Source: Kitasatospora purpeofusca (GTDB taxonomy: Bacteria > Actinomycetota > Actinomycetes > Streptomycetales > Streptomycetaceae). From it: a stretch of DNA of 64,000 bases. Positions within the stretch are counted from its first letter, which is position 1. Each line of letters starts with the position of its first letter. Below, in pieces: positions 50,196 to 58,285 of the stretch. The notes below the pieces were generated by a model that searched no databases, was not told where the DNA came from, and saw only the letters and a list, made by a program, of their open reading frames with translations. The position numbers were made by a program, and so were the translations under genes. The stretch spans positions 372,001 through 436,000 of the forward strand of contig NZ_JODS01000003.1 in the NCBI RefSeq assembly GCF_000718025.1, written 5' to 3'.

Positions 50196-50371
50196 GCACC
50201 CACCCCCTCGTGACTGACGGTCCAACGGGTGCCGCCGGGGGAACGTTCCCGTGCTCCCGGCCGGCCCTCTTCCCCCCTCCATACCGGCTCACGATCCCCG
50301 GCAAACCCGAACGTCGCAAGATGTCACGCGGCGGTGACGCCCCGTTGTCGGGCCGTGACGCGGCGGCCCGG

Positions 50372-51241
50372 TCAGTCGTCCCAGGAGTTGCCGGTCCTGA
50401 GCCTGGTCAGGATCCGGGACAGCAGCCGGGAGACGTGCATCTGGGACATCCCCAGCTCGGTGCTGATCTGCGACTGCGTCAGATTGGCGAAGAAGCGCAG
50501 CATGACGATCCGTCGCTCCCGCTCGGGCAGCTGGACCAGCAGGTGGCGGACCATGTCCCGGTGCTCGACCTCGGCCAGCGCGGAGTCCTCGTAGCCGAGC
50601 CGGTCGAGCAGCGCCAGGCCGCCCTCGTGCTCCTGGGCGGCCTCCAGGGAGGCCGCGTTGTAGGCCCGCCCGGCGTCCAGGCAGGCCCGGACGTCCTCCT
50701 CGGGGATGCGAAGGCTGGCGGCGATCTCCGGCACCTTGGGAGTCCGCCCGTGGACCACGGTGAGCTCCTCCATCGCCCCGCTGACCTGCACCCAGAGCTC
50801 CTGGAGCCGGCGCGGGACGTGCATGGTGCGGACGTTGTCGCGGAAGTAGCGCTTGATCTCGCCGAGGATGGTCGGCAGCGCGTAGGTCGGGAACTGCACG
50901 CCGCGGCCGGGGTCGAAGCGGTCGATGGCGTTGATCAGGCCGATCGTGCCGACCTGGACGACGTCCTCCATCGGCTCGCTGCGGCTGCGGAAGCGGGTGG
51001 CGGCGTACCGGACCAGCGGGATGTTGACCTCGATCAGCGCGGCCCGGACCCGTTCCCGTTCCGGGGCGTCGGGGGGCAGCTCGGCCAGCCGCTCGAAGAG
51101 CACCCGGGTGAGGGTCCGGACGTCGACGGTGGGCCGTCCGCCGGGCCCGCGCAGGCCGTCCGGGCGGAGCTCTCCGGCCGGGCTGATCACGGTGGCGAGC
51201 ACCTCGTCGTCCGGTGCGCTCCCTGGTGTCCGCACGGACAC
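50372..51241 (-). CDS. sigF: Late sporulation sigma factor SigF
   Basis: 289 residues. Regions as in SigN: PLVRYAATRFRSRSEPMEDVVQ, FPTYALPTILGEIKRYFRD, and region 4 LPERERRIVMLRFFANLTQS...MHVSRLL. The segment RDNVRTMHVPRRLQELWVQV matches what I recall of S. coelicolor SigF, which is needed for spore maturation and pigment. About 50-60% of positions are shared with the neighbouring SigN-like protein, so an old tandem duplication is likely. The GTG at 51241 follows GGGAGGGGTGAC. No anti-sigma or anti-anti-sigma gene lies beside it, as in S. coelicolor. Confidence 0.87.
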   Translation of the reverse strand: MSVRTPGSAPDDEVLATVISPAGELRPDGLRGPGGRPTVDVRTLTRVLFERLAELPPDAPERERVRAALIEVNIPLVRYAATRFRSRSEPMEDVVQVGTIGLINAIDRFDPGRGVQFPTYALPTILGEIKRYFRDNVRTMHVPRRLQELWVQVSGAMEELTVVHGRTPKVPEIAASLRIPEEDVRACLDAGRAYNAASLEAAQEHEGGLALLDRLGYEDSALAEVEHRDMVRHLLVQLPERERRIVMLRFFANLTQSQISTELGMSQMHVSRLLSRILTRLRTGNSWDD

Positions 51242-51542
51242 GTCACCCCTCCCAATGTTGACAACGGTGGGACCTGCGGACCGGGTGCCCTGTTTCGTTC
51301 CTCACCTCACCATGTCCGGCAAAACCGGTCATAGCATCACAAGGCGGGCGCATGTCGGGCAAGTACCGCGTGGAGGTGTGTTGGTGCGGCGCCCGGTGAT
51401 CGGCGGTCCCGGCGGAGGGGTGGGCCGGGGATCGTTCCGGGACAGAGCAAGGCGCCCCGCCCGGGTGCCGGGCGGGGCGCCGCGGGCCGTCCGGGGGACG
51501 CGCCGGCCGGGGCCGGGGCGTCCGCAGGAGGGTCCGCCGGGG
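51242..51542. other. 301-bp region upstream of sigF
   Basis: Holds the sigF promoter region (51242-51340, AT-richer) and a strong hairpin at 51451-51481 that belongs to the next minus-strand gene. No gene is seen. Confidence 0.4.
51451..51481 (-). terminator. Hairpin after the Dabb gene
   Basis: A perfect 13-bp stem, ggcgccccgcccg (51451-51463) with 51469-51481, loop ggtgc. On the minus strand it is followed by ttgctct, a weak U-containing tail. Confidence 0.8.
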
Positions 51543-51836
51543 TCAGACCTCGATGTCGGCGATCACCCAGGTGGCGAACTCGCGCCACTGGGCGGCCGCG
51601 GCCTGGTGGGCCGGGTGGGTGAGGTAGGCCTGGAGGGCCTCACGGTCCTCGACCAGGCTGTTGATGGCGTAGTCGTGGGCGATGTCGCGGTCGGTGGTGT
51701 TCCAGCCGCACTCCCACTCGCGCAGCTCGGGGACGACCGGGCCGAGCTCGGCGAAGGCCTCGGCGCCGGCGAGCGCGCGCTCGTCGTCCTTGCTGACGCC
51801 TTCGTTGAGCTTGAACAGGACCAGGTGGCGGATCAC
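51543..51836 (-). CDS. Dabb (stress-responsive A/B barrel) domain protein
   Basis: 97 residues forming one ferredoxin-like A/B barrel: IRHLVLFKLNEGVSKDDERA at the start, WECGWNTTDRDIAHDYAINS, and AYLTHPAHQAAAAQW near the end. Dabb proteins dimerise; some are small enzymes, most have no known reaction. The start is the GTG at 51836 with GAGGAG about 7 nt upstream. It precedes a strong hairpin and follows the small membrane protein gene on the same strand by 60 bp. Confidence 0.9.
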   Translation of the reverse strand: MIRHLVLFKLNEGVSKDDERALAGAEAFAELGPVVPELREWECGWNTTDRDIAHDYAINSLVEDREALQAYLTHPAHQAAAAQWREFATWVIADIEV

Positions 51837-51896
51837 GGTGCCGCTCCTCGCGGACGGGGTCGGATGTCGGGCCCACCGTAGCCGGTGGGTCCCGGA

Positions 51897-52061
51897 CTAC
51901 TTCACCAGGCCGGTCATGAACGTGCCGATCGCCTTGGCGGCGTTGGAGATGCCCTCGAAGCCCAACTGCACCAGCTCGGCCGCGCGGGTCGGCGAGGTGA
52001 TGATCGTGTAGAGCACGAAGATGAGCAGGAGGACCATTCCGATCTTCTTCGCCTGCGCCAT
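51897..52061 (-). CDS. Small membrane protein
   Basis: 54 residues: MAQAKKIG, then one membrane helix (about 9-22, MVLLLIFVLYTIIT), then an amphipathic helix (AAELVQLGFEGISNAAKAIG) ending in TFMTGLVK. GGAGGAAGG lies about 9 nt before the ATG, a strong site for so small a gene. The sequence type is conserved in streptomycetes as far as I remember; function unknown. Confidence 0.75.
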   Translation of the reverse strand: MAQAKKIGMVLLLIFVLYTIITSPTRAAELVQLGFEGISNAAKAIGTFMTGLVK

Positions 52062-52279
52062 CCGGTGACCTTCCTCCCTGCTGTGGGCCGCCGCCGTTCG
52101 GTCCCCGAGCGGCCCGTGCAACGGGCAGCTTATCCACCCGGACGGTCTATCAAGTGTGCGACGCGTTCACCCGGCGGGACGAAGGTCCCCGCGACAGGGG
52201 CCTTTCTCCGGGTGCCGGGGCCCGGCGCGGACGGCAGGATGGTTGACGTACCGAGGATCTGGCAGGAATCACCGGTACA

Positions 52280-52453
52280 TGGATCCGGAGCCCCCGCTGT
52301 GGGACCGGGCGCCGCGACTTCCCCCCGACGCGGCTCCCGGTTGTGGGACTCCGTCCGGGGGAGCGGTCAGTCCCCCCGAGCCGCTCCCCCCTTCCAGGCT
52401 CCGTACTCGACAGGCGTTGGTGGTCATCGGCCGACGGGTACGGAGCCTTTTTT
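52280..52453 (+). ncRNA. 6C RNA (actinobacterial non-coding RNA)
   Basis: Two hairpins each carry a run of exactly six C in the loop, the defining feature of the 6C RNA class. Hairpin 1 (52304-52341) has accggg-c-gccgcg paired with cgcggc-t-cccggt, loop acttccccccga. Hairpin 2 (52357-52390) has gggggagcgg paired with ccgctccccc, loop including tccccccgag. An intrinsic terminator follows: aggctccgtac (52396-52406) with 52438-52448 and a T6 run. TTGACG at 52243 could be a -35 box but no clear -10 is visible, so the 5' end is approximate. 6C RNA is expressed in Streptomyces and Mycobacterium (as B11). Confidence 0.85.
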
Positions 52454-52543
52454 CGTGCCCGGATCCGGGTTCGCCCGGGTGCCGGGTGCGTGCCCGCGTA
52501 CGCGTCCGCGCTCGGGCCGGCCCGCCGCCCGTGTGCGGGAACG

Positions 52544-52579
52544 CCGAGAGCCCGTCCGGGTCTCCGGACGGGCTCTCGG
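52544..52579 (-). terminator. Terminator hairpin after tRNA-Ser(CGA)
   Basis: ccgagagcccgtccgg (52544-52559) pairs perfectly over 16 bp with 52564-52579 around gtct, just downstream of the tRNA on the minus strand. Confidence 0.85.
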
Positions 52580-52588
52580 TCTGGCTGG

Positions 52589-52675
52589 CGGTAGCGGTGG
52601 GATTCGAACCCACGGTGAAGTTGCCCCCACACACGCTTTCGAGGCGTGCTCCTTTGGCCGCTCGGACACGCTACC
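52589..52675 (-). tRNA. tRNA-Ser (CGA)
   Basis: An 87-nt class II tRNA: acceptor GGTAGCG/CGCTACC, anticodon stem cacgc/gcgtg around ctcgaaa (anticodon CGA), long variable arm, GTTCGAATC T loop. No encoded CCA. Confidence 0.97.
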
Positions 52676-52743
52676 GAGGGGAACTCTACCGGACGGGTGG
52701 CGCGGGAACGAAATCCGTGTCCGGGGGCGCCTGCGGGGGCCGG

Positions 52744-53253
52744 TCAGCGCTGGGTGTCGAAGAAGGCGCGGAGCTGCGCGCCGCATTCCTCGGCCAGGAC
52801 ACCCGGGATCACCTCGGGGCGGTGGTTGAGCCGCCGGTCGCGCATCACGTCGAAGAGCGAGCCGGCCGCGCCGGCCTTCTCGTCGAGGGCGCCGTAGACC
52901 ACGCGGTCGATCCGGGAGAGCACGATGGCGCCCGCGCACATGGTGCAGGGCTCCAGGGTGACGACGAGGGTGCAGCCGCTCAGCCGCCATTCGCCGACCC
53001 TGCGCGCGGCCTCGCGGACCGCGACCACCTCGGCGTGGCCGGTCGGGTCGCCGACGGCCTCGCGCACGTTGTGGCCCCGGCCGATGATCCCGCCGTCGGG
53101 GCCGAGGACGAGCGCCCCGACCGGGACGTCCCCGGTGGCCGGCGCCAGAGCGGCCTCGGCGATGGCGAGGCGCATCGGCGCCGCCCAGCGGTCGCGGACC
53201 GGATCGGGGCGGACGGGAGCGGGCAGCGGCGGGATCGGGCGGGCGGACTGCAT
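52744..53253 (-). CDS. tadA: tRNA adenosine(34) deaminase TadA
   Basis: 169 residues. The cytidine-deaminase-fold zinc site is complete: HAE in PTGHAEVVAVREA and PCxxC in LEPCTMCAGAI. It converts A34 to inosine in tRNA-Arg(ACG); two such tRNA genes lie at 29499 and 29606. The deaminase core is followed by HRPEVIPGVLAEECGAQL and FFDTQR, as in TadA. The head of about 25 residues is Pro-rich. The ATG at 53253 is preferred over longer frames because the core then starts at a normal distance. Its associated-protein gene lies 57 bp upstream. Confidence 0.93.
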   Translation of the reverse strand: MQSARPIPPLPAPVRPDPVRDRWAAPMRLAIAEAALAPATGDVPVGALVLGPDGGIIGRGHNVREAVGDPTGHAEVVAVREAARRVGEWRLSGCTLVVTLEPCTMCAGAIVLSRIDRVVYGALDEKAGAAGSLFDVMRDRRLNHRPEVIPGVLAEECGAQLRAFFDTQR

Positions 53254-53310
53254 GGCATCCAGTGTCGGGCATGGTGAGGGCCCGGCTGTCCGGGCGGTGG
53301 ACACGGGGTG

Positions 53311-53856
53311 TTACCGGACGGCCTCCAGGACCTCGCCGCAGCCGAGCGCCTCGGCGATCTCCTCCAGGGCGTCACCGGGCACCGCGCCCTCGCCGCTGAG
53401 GGAGAGCAGGGCGTCCGCGGCGAGTCCGAACTCGGTCAGCAGGTGGGCGTCGCCGAGCGGGCCGACCGGGACCCCGTTGTGGCCCTCGCCCTCCTCGTCG
53501 TCCTGCTCCTCGGCCTCGGCCTCCTCCTCCAGCTCGGCGACCAGGTTGTCGAGGTCGCCGAACTCGCTCTCGCCGGCCTGGTCCACCAGTTCGTCGGTGA
53601 GCACCGAGCCGTAGGAGCTGCGGGCGGCGGCGGCGCCGTCCGACACGAAGATGCGCGGGTCCTCCTCGCCGTCCACCCGGACGATGGCGAACCAGGCGTC
53701 CTCCTGTTCGATGAAGACCAGGACGCTGTCGTCGTCCTGGGCCGCCCCGCGGGCCAGATCGGCCAGGTCGGCAAGGGTTTCGACGGAGTCGAGCTCCGTC
53801 TCGCTCACGTCCCACCCGTCCTCGGAGCGAGCAAGCACTGCAGCGAAGTACGCCAC
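53311..53856 (-). CDS. tRNA adenosine deaminase-associated protein
   Basis: 181 residues of the acidic actinobacterial family nearly always found beside tadA. Landmarks are YFAAVLARSEDGWDVSETEL, DSVLVFIEQEDAWFAIVRVDG, RIFVSDGAAAARSSYG, an Asp/Glu-rich segment (VAELEEEAEAEEQDDEEGEG) and LLTEFGLAADALLSLSG. The role is unknown; a partner of TadA is assumed from gene order. The start is the GTG at 53856 (VAYFAAVLA), 9 nt after GGGAG. The longer frame from 53958 lacks a signal. Confidence 0.85.
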   Translation of the reverse strand: MAYFAAVLARSEDGWDVSETELDSVETLADLADLARGAAQDDDSVLVFIEQEDAWFAIVRVDGEEDPRIFVSDGAAAARSSYGSVLTDELVDQAGESEFGDLDNLVAELEEEAEAEEQDDEEGEGHNGVPVGPLGDAHLLTEFGLAADALLSLSGEGAVPGDALEEIAEALGCGEVLEAVR

Positions 53857-54097
53857 CAGGGACACTCCCAAGATCTCGTCTCGGCTGTCGGCGCGCTCGG
53901 GCGACGCGGAACTGGCCGCCCCCGCGCCAGAGGCGGCCCGCTGTTCGGACCGTCCCATCGGAATCGTGACAGAAAGCCAGGCTCTGCGGGGGGTGTTCTG
54001 CAGCGCGTCTTTGCAGGTCGTGTCGGAAGGGTTGGCCGCCGGACGGTGTACGGCGACCGGGCGGCAGCGGGACTGTGGAGAACCCGTGGAGAGCCCG

Positions 54098-54334
54098 TCA
54101 GATCCGGAAGGTTCGCATCCGCATCGCCTCGCGCATCCGGCGTTCCTTGGTGCGGCGGGGCTGGACCCGCTCGCGGAGTTCGCGGGCCTCGGTGAGTTCG
54201 CGCAGGAAGACGGCGCGGCGCCTGCGGCGCTCCGCCTCGGTCTCCGGACGGTCCGGGGGCGGGCCCGAGAGGCCGCCCGACGAGGTCGGGGCCTCGTCCG
54301 CCGAGCCGTTCCCGTGGTGCGGGTTGCTCGTCAT
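54098..54334 (-). CDS. Small highly charged hypothetical protein
   Basis: 78 residues. A polar head (MTSNPHHGNGSADEAPTSSG) precedes a very Arg/Glu-rich helix (ETEAERRRRRAVFLRELTEA, then RELRERVQPRRTKERRMREA) that could form a coiled coil or bind RNA/DNA. I do not recognise a family. The ATG at 54334 has only a weak AGG upstream. It is divergent from upp and lies on the same strand as the tadA pair. Confidence 0.65.
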   Translation of the reverse strand: MTSNPHHGNGSADEAPTSSGGLSGPPPDRPETEAERRRRRAVFLRELTEARELRERVQPRRTKERRMREAMRMRTFRI

Positions 54335-54508
54335 AGGACCTGACTTTCCCAGATCGGCCGGGTTGATACCACAGGAAGCCGTTCCGTCCGGACATTCGCG
54401 GTGCGTCACCGCGCGTCACGGCAGAGTGAGCACCGGCCCGGGACGGCGCGCGGCGCGGCCTGGCACGGCGTGTCGTACGGGCGTCCGGGCGCGGGCTAAC
54501 CTCGACGC

Positions 54509-55144
54509 ATGCGGATCCACGTCGTCGACCACCCCCTGGTCGCCCACAAGCTCTCCACCCTGCGCGACGAGCGCACCGACTCGCCGACCTTCCGTCGCCT
54601 GACCGACGAGCTGGTGACCCTCCTCGCGTACGAGGCCACCCGGGACGTCCGCACCGAGGAGGTGGAGATCACCACCCCGGTGGCCGTCACCACCGGTACC
54701 CGGCTGTCCTACCCGCGCCCGCTGGTGGTGCCGATCCTGCGCGCCGGCCTCGGCATGCTGGACGGCATGACCCGGCTGCTGCCGACCGCCGAGGTCGGCT
54801 TCCTGGGCATGGTGCGCAACGAGGAGACCCTCGAGGCCTCCACCTACGCCACCCGGATGCCGGACGACCTGTCCGGCCGCCAGGTGTACGTGCTCGACCC
54901 GATGCTGGCCACCGGCGGCACGCTGGTCGCGGCGATCCGGATGCTGATCGAGCGCGGCGCCACCGATGTCACCGCCGTGGTGCTGCTGGCCGCCCCGGAG
55001 GGCGTCGCGGTGATGGAGCGCGAGCTGTCCGGCCTGCCGGTCACCGTGGTCACCGCGGCCGTCGACGAGCGGCTGAACGAGAACGGCTACATCGTCCCGG
55101 GCCTCGGCGACGCCGGCGACCGGCTGTACGGCACGGCCGGCTGA
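54509..55144 (+). CDS. upp: Uracil phosphoribosyltransferase
   Basis: 211 residues. It makes UMP from uracil and PRPP. PRPP-binding loop YVLDPMLATGGTLVAAI, RAGLGMLDGM, the start MRIHVVDHPLVAHKLSTLRD and the uracil-binding GYIVPGLGDAGDR end fit the UPRT family at full length. TAACCT at 54497-54502 is a likely -10 box that would start transcription at the ATG, so the message is probably leaderless. A strong hairpin follows the gene. Confidence 0.96.
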   Translation: MRIHVVDHPLVAHKLSTLRDERTDSPTFRRLTDELVTLLAYEATRDVRTEEVEITTPVAVTTGTRLSYPRPLVVPILRAGLGMLDGMTRLLPTAEVGFLGMVRNEETLEASTYATRMPDDLSGRQVYVLDPMLATGGTLVAAIRMLIERGATDVTAVVLLAAPEGVAVMERELSGLPVTVVTAAVDERLNENGYIVPGLGDAGDRLYGTAG

Positions 55145-55165
55145 ACCGGTCCGGACACGGACGCG

Positions 55166-55200
55166 ACGGAGCCCCCCGGTGCTGAACCGGGGGGCTCCGT
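55166..55200. terminator. Terminator between upp and the LytR_C gene
   Basis: acggagccccccggt (55166-55180) pairs perfectly over 15 bp with 55186-55200 around gctga. It lies between convergent genes. Confidence 0.9.
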
Positions 55201-55249
55201 CGTGCGTGCTCGGGTCCTTGTCCGTATCCGTGTCCGGATCCGGGGCGGG

Positions 55250-55924
55250 TCAGCAGCTGCCGGTGCTGCTCGGGGCGGGGACCGGCCGGGTGGCCAGGGC
55301 CAGCGCGGCGGCGGCCTGGGTGTCGTCGAGCAGCGTGTTGTAGCTGTCGCCGATGACGAAGTCCACGGTGCCGTCGGTCCGGGCGTCGGCGGTGCTGGTG
55401 GCACCGGCGATCACGGAGCCGACCAGGGTGGACGCCCCGGCGCCGGCCGGGCCGGCGACCACCTGGGCGGTGCCGGGCACCTTCTTGTCGAGCTCCGCCG
55501 GGGCGTTGCCGACCTTGCCGATGGTGAAGCCGCGCTTCTTCAGCTCCTCGGCGGTGCGGGCGGCCAGGCCCGCCTTGGAGGTCGCGTTGTAGACGTTCAC
55601 GGTGACGGCCGCGGGCTGCGGGACCGCCGCGGGGTCGATCGGGGCGGCGGCCGTACCGGGCACGGTCGGCGCCTCCGGGGTCGGGGCGGCCAGCGGTTTG
55701 CCGGAGGGGCCGGCGCAGGCCTGGGCGGAGGCGTTCTTGCCCTTGCCGCTGAAGATGTCCCAGAGCTGGACGCCGCCGAGGCCGATCAGCGCCAGCGCGA
55801 GCAGCGCGCCGAGCAGCGCGAACACCTTGCGGCTCTTCTTCGGTGGCCGGCCCAGCCGCGGATAGGCGTTGCCGGTGATCCGGTACTGCTTCCCCTTCAG
55901 ACCTTGGGGAGTCAACATGCTCAC
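55250..55924 (-). CDS. LytR C-terminal-domain membrane protein
   Basis: 224 residues. A basic cytoplasmic head (about 1-30), one membrane helix (KVFALLGALLALALIGLGG, about 33-52), a Pro/Ala linker, and a C-terminal LytR_C domain (VTVNVYNATSKAGLAARTAEELKKRGF, QVVAGPAGAGASTLVGSVI, VDFVIGDSY). LytR_C domains occur with cell-wall-polymer ligases but the domain alone has no known reaction. GGGGGAG favours the GTG at 55924 (VSMLTPQG) over the ATG two codons later. The extracellular end may touch the wall. Confidence 0.88.
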   Translation of the reverse strand: MSMLTPQGLKGKQYRITGNAYPRLGRPPKKSRKVFALLGALLALALIGLGGVQLWDIFSGKGKNASAQACAGPSGKPLAAPTPEAPTVPGTAAAPIDPAAVPQPAAVTVNVYNATSKAGLAARTAEELKKRGFTIGKVGNAPAELDKKVPGTAQVVAGPAGAGASTLVGSVIAGATSTADARTDGTVDFVIGDSYNTLLDDTQAAAALALATRPVPAPSSTGSC

Positions 55925-56161
55925 GGTTTGTCTCCCCCTCGTGCCGGGGCGGGGATCGGGTGAAGGTGGGTCGCGGCGTCGCGGGAAGGCGATCGCGGCC
56001 GTAGTCAGCAGATTAGTGCCGTACAGCCGCGAAGGTACTAAACGATCATCATCCGGAGTACTCCGGGACCCGAATGGCGGCACCCCGGTACGAACGGACC
56101 GCCCCCCGGTACTGACCGGGAGGCGGTCCGACACGTGCGGCCGGGTGAACCGGCCGGGTGG

Positions 56162-56458
56162 TCATTCCATTTCGAGGACACGGGCGTGCAGCACCTGGCG
56201 CTGCTGGAGCGCGGCGCGGACCGCGCGGTGCAGTCCGTCCTCCAGGTACAGGTCTCCGTGCCACTTCACGACATGCGCGAAGAGGTCCCCGTAGAAGGTG
56301 GAGTCCTCCGCCAGGAGGGTCTCCAGATCCAGTTGTCCCTTGGTGGTCACCAGCTGGTCGAGTCGCACCGGGCGCGGGGCGACGTCCGCCCACTGGCGGG
56401 TGCTGGTACGGCCGTGATCCGGGTACGGCCGACCATTGCCGATGCGCTTGAAGATCAC
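56162..56458 (-). CDS. Small conserved ParB-like protein (annotated VapB-like in relatives)
   Basis: 98 residues: MIFKRIGNGRPYPDHGR, RQWADVAPRPVRLDQLVTTK, DLETLLAEDSTFYGDLFAHV, DLYLEDGLHRAVRAALQQRQ. The DGLHR stretch after a VRLDQL strand looks like the ParB/sulfiredoxin fold. Close homologues in actinobacteria carry the label type II antitoxin VapB family, as I recall, yet no toxin gene is adjacent. It is divergent from the HerA-like ATPase gene. Function unknown; a toxin-antitoxin role is doubtful. Confidence 0.75.
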   Translation of the reverse strand: MIFKRIGNGRPYPDHGRTSTRQWADVAPRPVRLDQLVTTKGQLDLETLLAEDSTFYGDLFAHVVKWHGDLYLEDGLHRAVRAALQQRQVLHARVLEME

Positions 56459-56638
56459 ACGGAAAGCCTACCGTTTGGGCGGCGGATGGCCCAGCAGCCG
56501 TGGCGTCGCCACGCGCACCGGTGCGAGCTGCGGGCGGGGGATTGCGGCTGTTTTATGGGAAATGTCGTGTAGATCCCTCGGGATCGATGCCCGTTCCTCC
56601 GGCCCTCGGGGCCGCCGCACCGCCCGGGAGGGTGCCCG

Positions 56639-58231
56639 ATGTCCGCTCTCGTTCCGTCCGCCGTCCGGGAGATCGCCGACGGGTACGCCTTCACCGGGCC
56701 CGCGCTGGACCTCGGCGCGGTGCTGCTGGACGGCACCGCGTACGCCGACGCCCCGGTGCGGCTGCCGCTCGCGGTGCTCAACCGGCACGGGCTGGTGGCC
56801 GGGGCCACCGGCACCGGCAAGACCAAGACCCTCCAGCTGATCGCCGAGCAGCTGTCCGCCCAGGGCGTGCCGGTGTTCCTCGCCGACATCAAGGGCGACG
56901 TCTCCGGGGTGGCCGCGCCCGGCGAGCCGGGGGAGCGGACCGCCGCCCGGGCCGCCGAGGTGGGCCAGGACTGGCGGCCGCAGGGCTGCCCGGCCGAGTT
57001 CTACGCGCTCGGCGGCCTGGGCAGCGGCATCCCGCTGCGGGCGACCGTGACCAGCTTCGGCCCGCTGCTGCTGTCCAAGGTGCTGGACCTGAACGAGACC
57101 CAGGAGTCCTCGCTCGGCCTGGTCTTCCACTACGCCGACCGCAACGGCCTGGAGCTGTACGACCTGAAGGACCTCACGGCGGTCATCACCTTCCTCACCT
57201 CGCCCGAGGGCAAGGAGGAGCTGAAGGGCATCGGCGGGATCTCCGCCGCCACCGCCGGGGTGATCCTGCGCTCGCTCACGCTGCTGGAGAACGAGGGGGC
57301 GGGCGCGTTCTTCGGCGAGCCGGAGTTCGACACCGCCGAGCTGCTGCGGACGGCGGACGGCGGCGCGGGCGTGGTCTCGGTGCTGGAGCTGCCGGCGGTG
57401 CAGGACCGGCCGCGGCTGTTCTCCACCTTCCTGATGTGGCTGCTCGCCGACCTCTACCAGGAGCTGCCGGAGGTCGGGGACCTCGACCGGCCGAAGCTGG
57501 TGTTCTTCTTCGACGAGGCGCACCTGCTGTTCAAGGGCGCCTCCAAGGCCTTCCTGGAGGCGATCACCCAGACCGTCCGGCTGATCCGTTCGAAGGGGGT
57601 CGGGATCTTCTTCGTCACCCAGACGCCGAAGGACGTGCCGGCGGACGTGCTGGCGCAGCTGGGCAACCGGGTGCAGCACGCGCTGCGGGCGTTCACCCCG
57701 GACGACGCCAAGGCGCTGAAGGCGACCGTCTCGACCTTCCCGAAGTCGCCCGCCTACGACCTGGCGGAGGTGCTGACCTCGCTCGGGACCGGGGAGGCGG
57801 TGGTCACGGTGCTGTCCGAGAAGGGCGCGCCGACGCCGGTGGCGGCGACCAGGCTGCGGGCTCCGCAGTCGCTGATGGGGCCGATCGGGCCGGCGGTGCT
57901 GCAGGCCGCGGTGGACGGGTCGGCGCTGGCCGGGAAGTACCGGGACGCGATCGACCGGGAGTCGGCGTACGAGAAGCTGGCGGCGCGGGCGGCCCGGCCG
58001 GAGGCGGAGCCGGTGCCGGCCCCGGTGCCCGCGGGCGGTGCGGAGCCGGCGCCGGAGCGGTCGTCGGAGCGGGCCCGGGAGCGGTCGCCGGAACGGGCGC
58101 AGGAGGGCGGCGGGCTGCTGGGGTCGCTGATGAGCAACCCGGCGCTCAAGTCCTTCGCCCGGTCCGCCGGGACGCAGCTCGGGCGGGAGATCTCCCGGAG
58201 CCTGTTCGGGACCTCCCGGCGGCGCCGGTAG
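56639..58231 (+). CDS. HerA-like (DUF853) ATPase
   Basis: 530 residues. Walker A GATGTGKTKTLQLIAEQL (about 56-75), a DIKGDVSG strand, Walker B VFFFDEAHLLF, sensor-type FVTQTPKDVPADVLAQLGNR, and an arginine-rich C-terminal tail. This is the DUF853 group of RecA/FtsK-HerA translocase-like ATPases; the biological job is unknown. The tail after about 440 is a Pro/Glu/Arg-rich linker followed by GLLGSLMSNPALKSFARSAG. GGGAGGG lies about 8 nt before the ATG at 56639. Convergent with the hydrolase-fold gene at 58286. Confidence 0.92.
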   Translation: MSALVPSAVREIADGYAFTGPALDLGAVLLDGTAYADAPVRLPLAVLNRHGLVAGATGTGKTKTLQLIAEQLSAQGVPVFLADIKGDVSGVAAPGEPGERTAARAAEVGQDWRPQGCPAEFYALGGLGSGIPLRATVTSFGPLLLSKVLDLNETQESSLGLVFHYADRNGLELYDLKDLTAVITFLTSPEGKEELKGIGGISAATAGVILRSLTLLENEGAGAFFGEPEFDTAELLRTADGGAGVVSVLELPAVQDRPRLFSTFLMWLLADLYQELPEVGDLDRPKLVFFFDEAHLLFKGASKAFLEAITQTVRLIRSKGVGIFFVTQTPKDVPADVLAQLGNRVQHALRAFTPDDAKALKATVSTFPKSPAYDLAEVLTSLGTGEAVVTVLSEKGAPTPVAATRLRAPQSLMGPIGPAVLQAAVDGSALAGKYRDAIDRESAYEKLAARAARPEAEPVPAPVPAGGAEPAPERSSERARERSPERAQEGGGLLGSLMSNPALKSFARSAGTQLGREISRSLFGTSRRRR

Positions 58232-58285
58232 CGGGCCGGTCGGGGTGGCCGGGCCGGCCGGTGAAGGTCGGGGCCGGCCGGGGCC

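Noticed and set aside
52280..52453. SRP RNA or RNase P RNA
   Set aside because: The conserved SRP domain IV loops and RNase P core words are absent; the CCCCCC-loop hairpins fit 6C RNA instead.
56162..56458. A complete toxin-antitoxin module
   Set aside because: No PIN-domain or other toxin gene lies next to the small protein.
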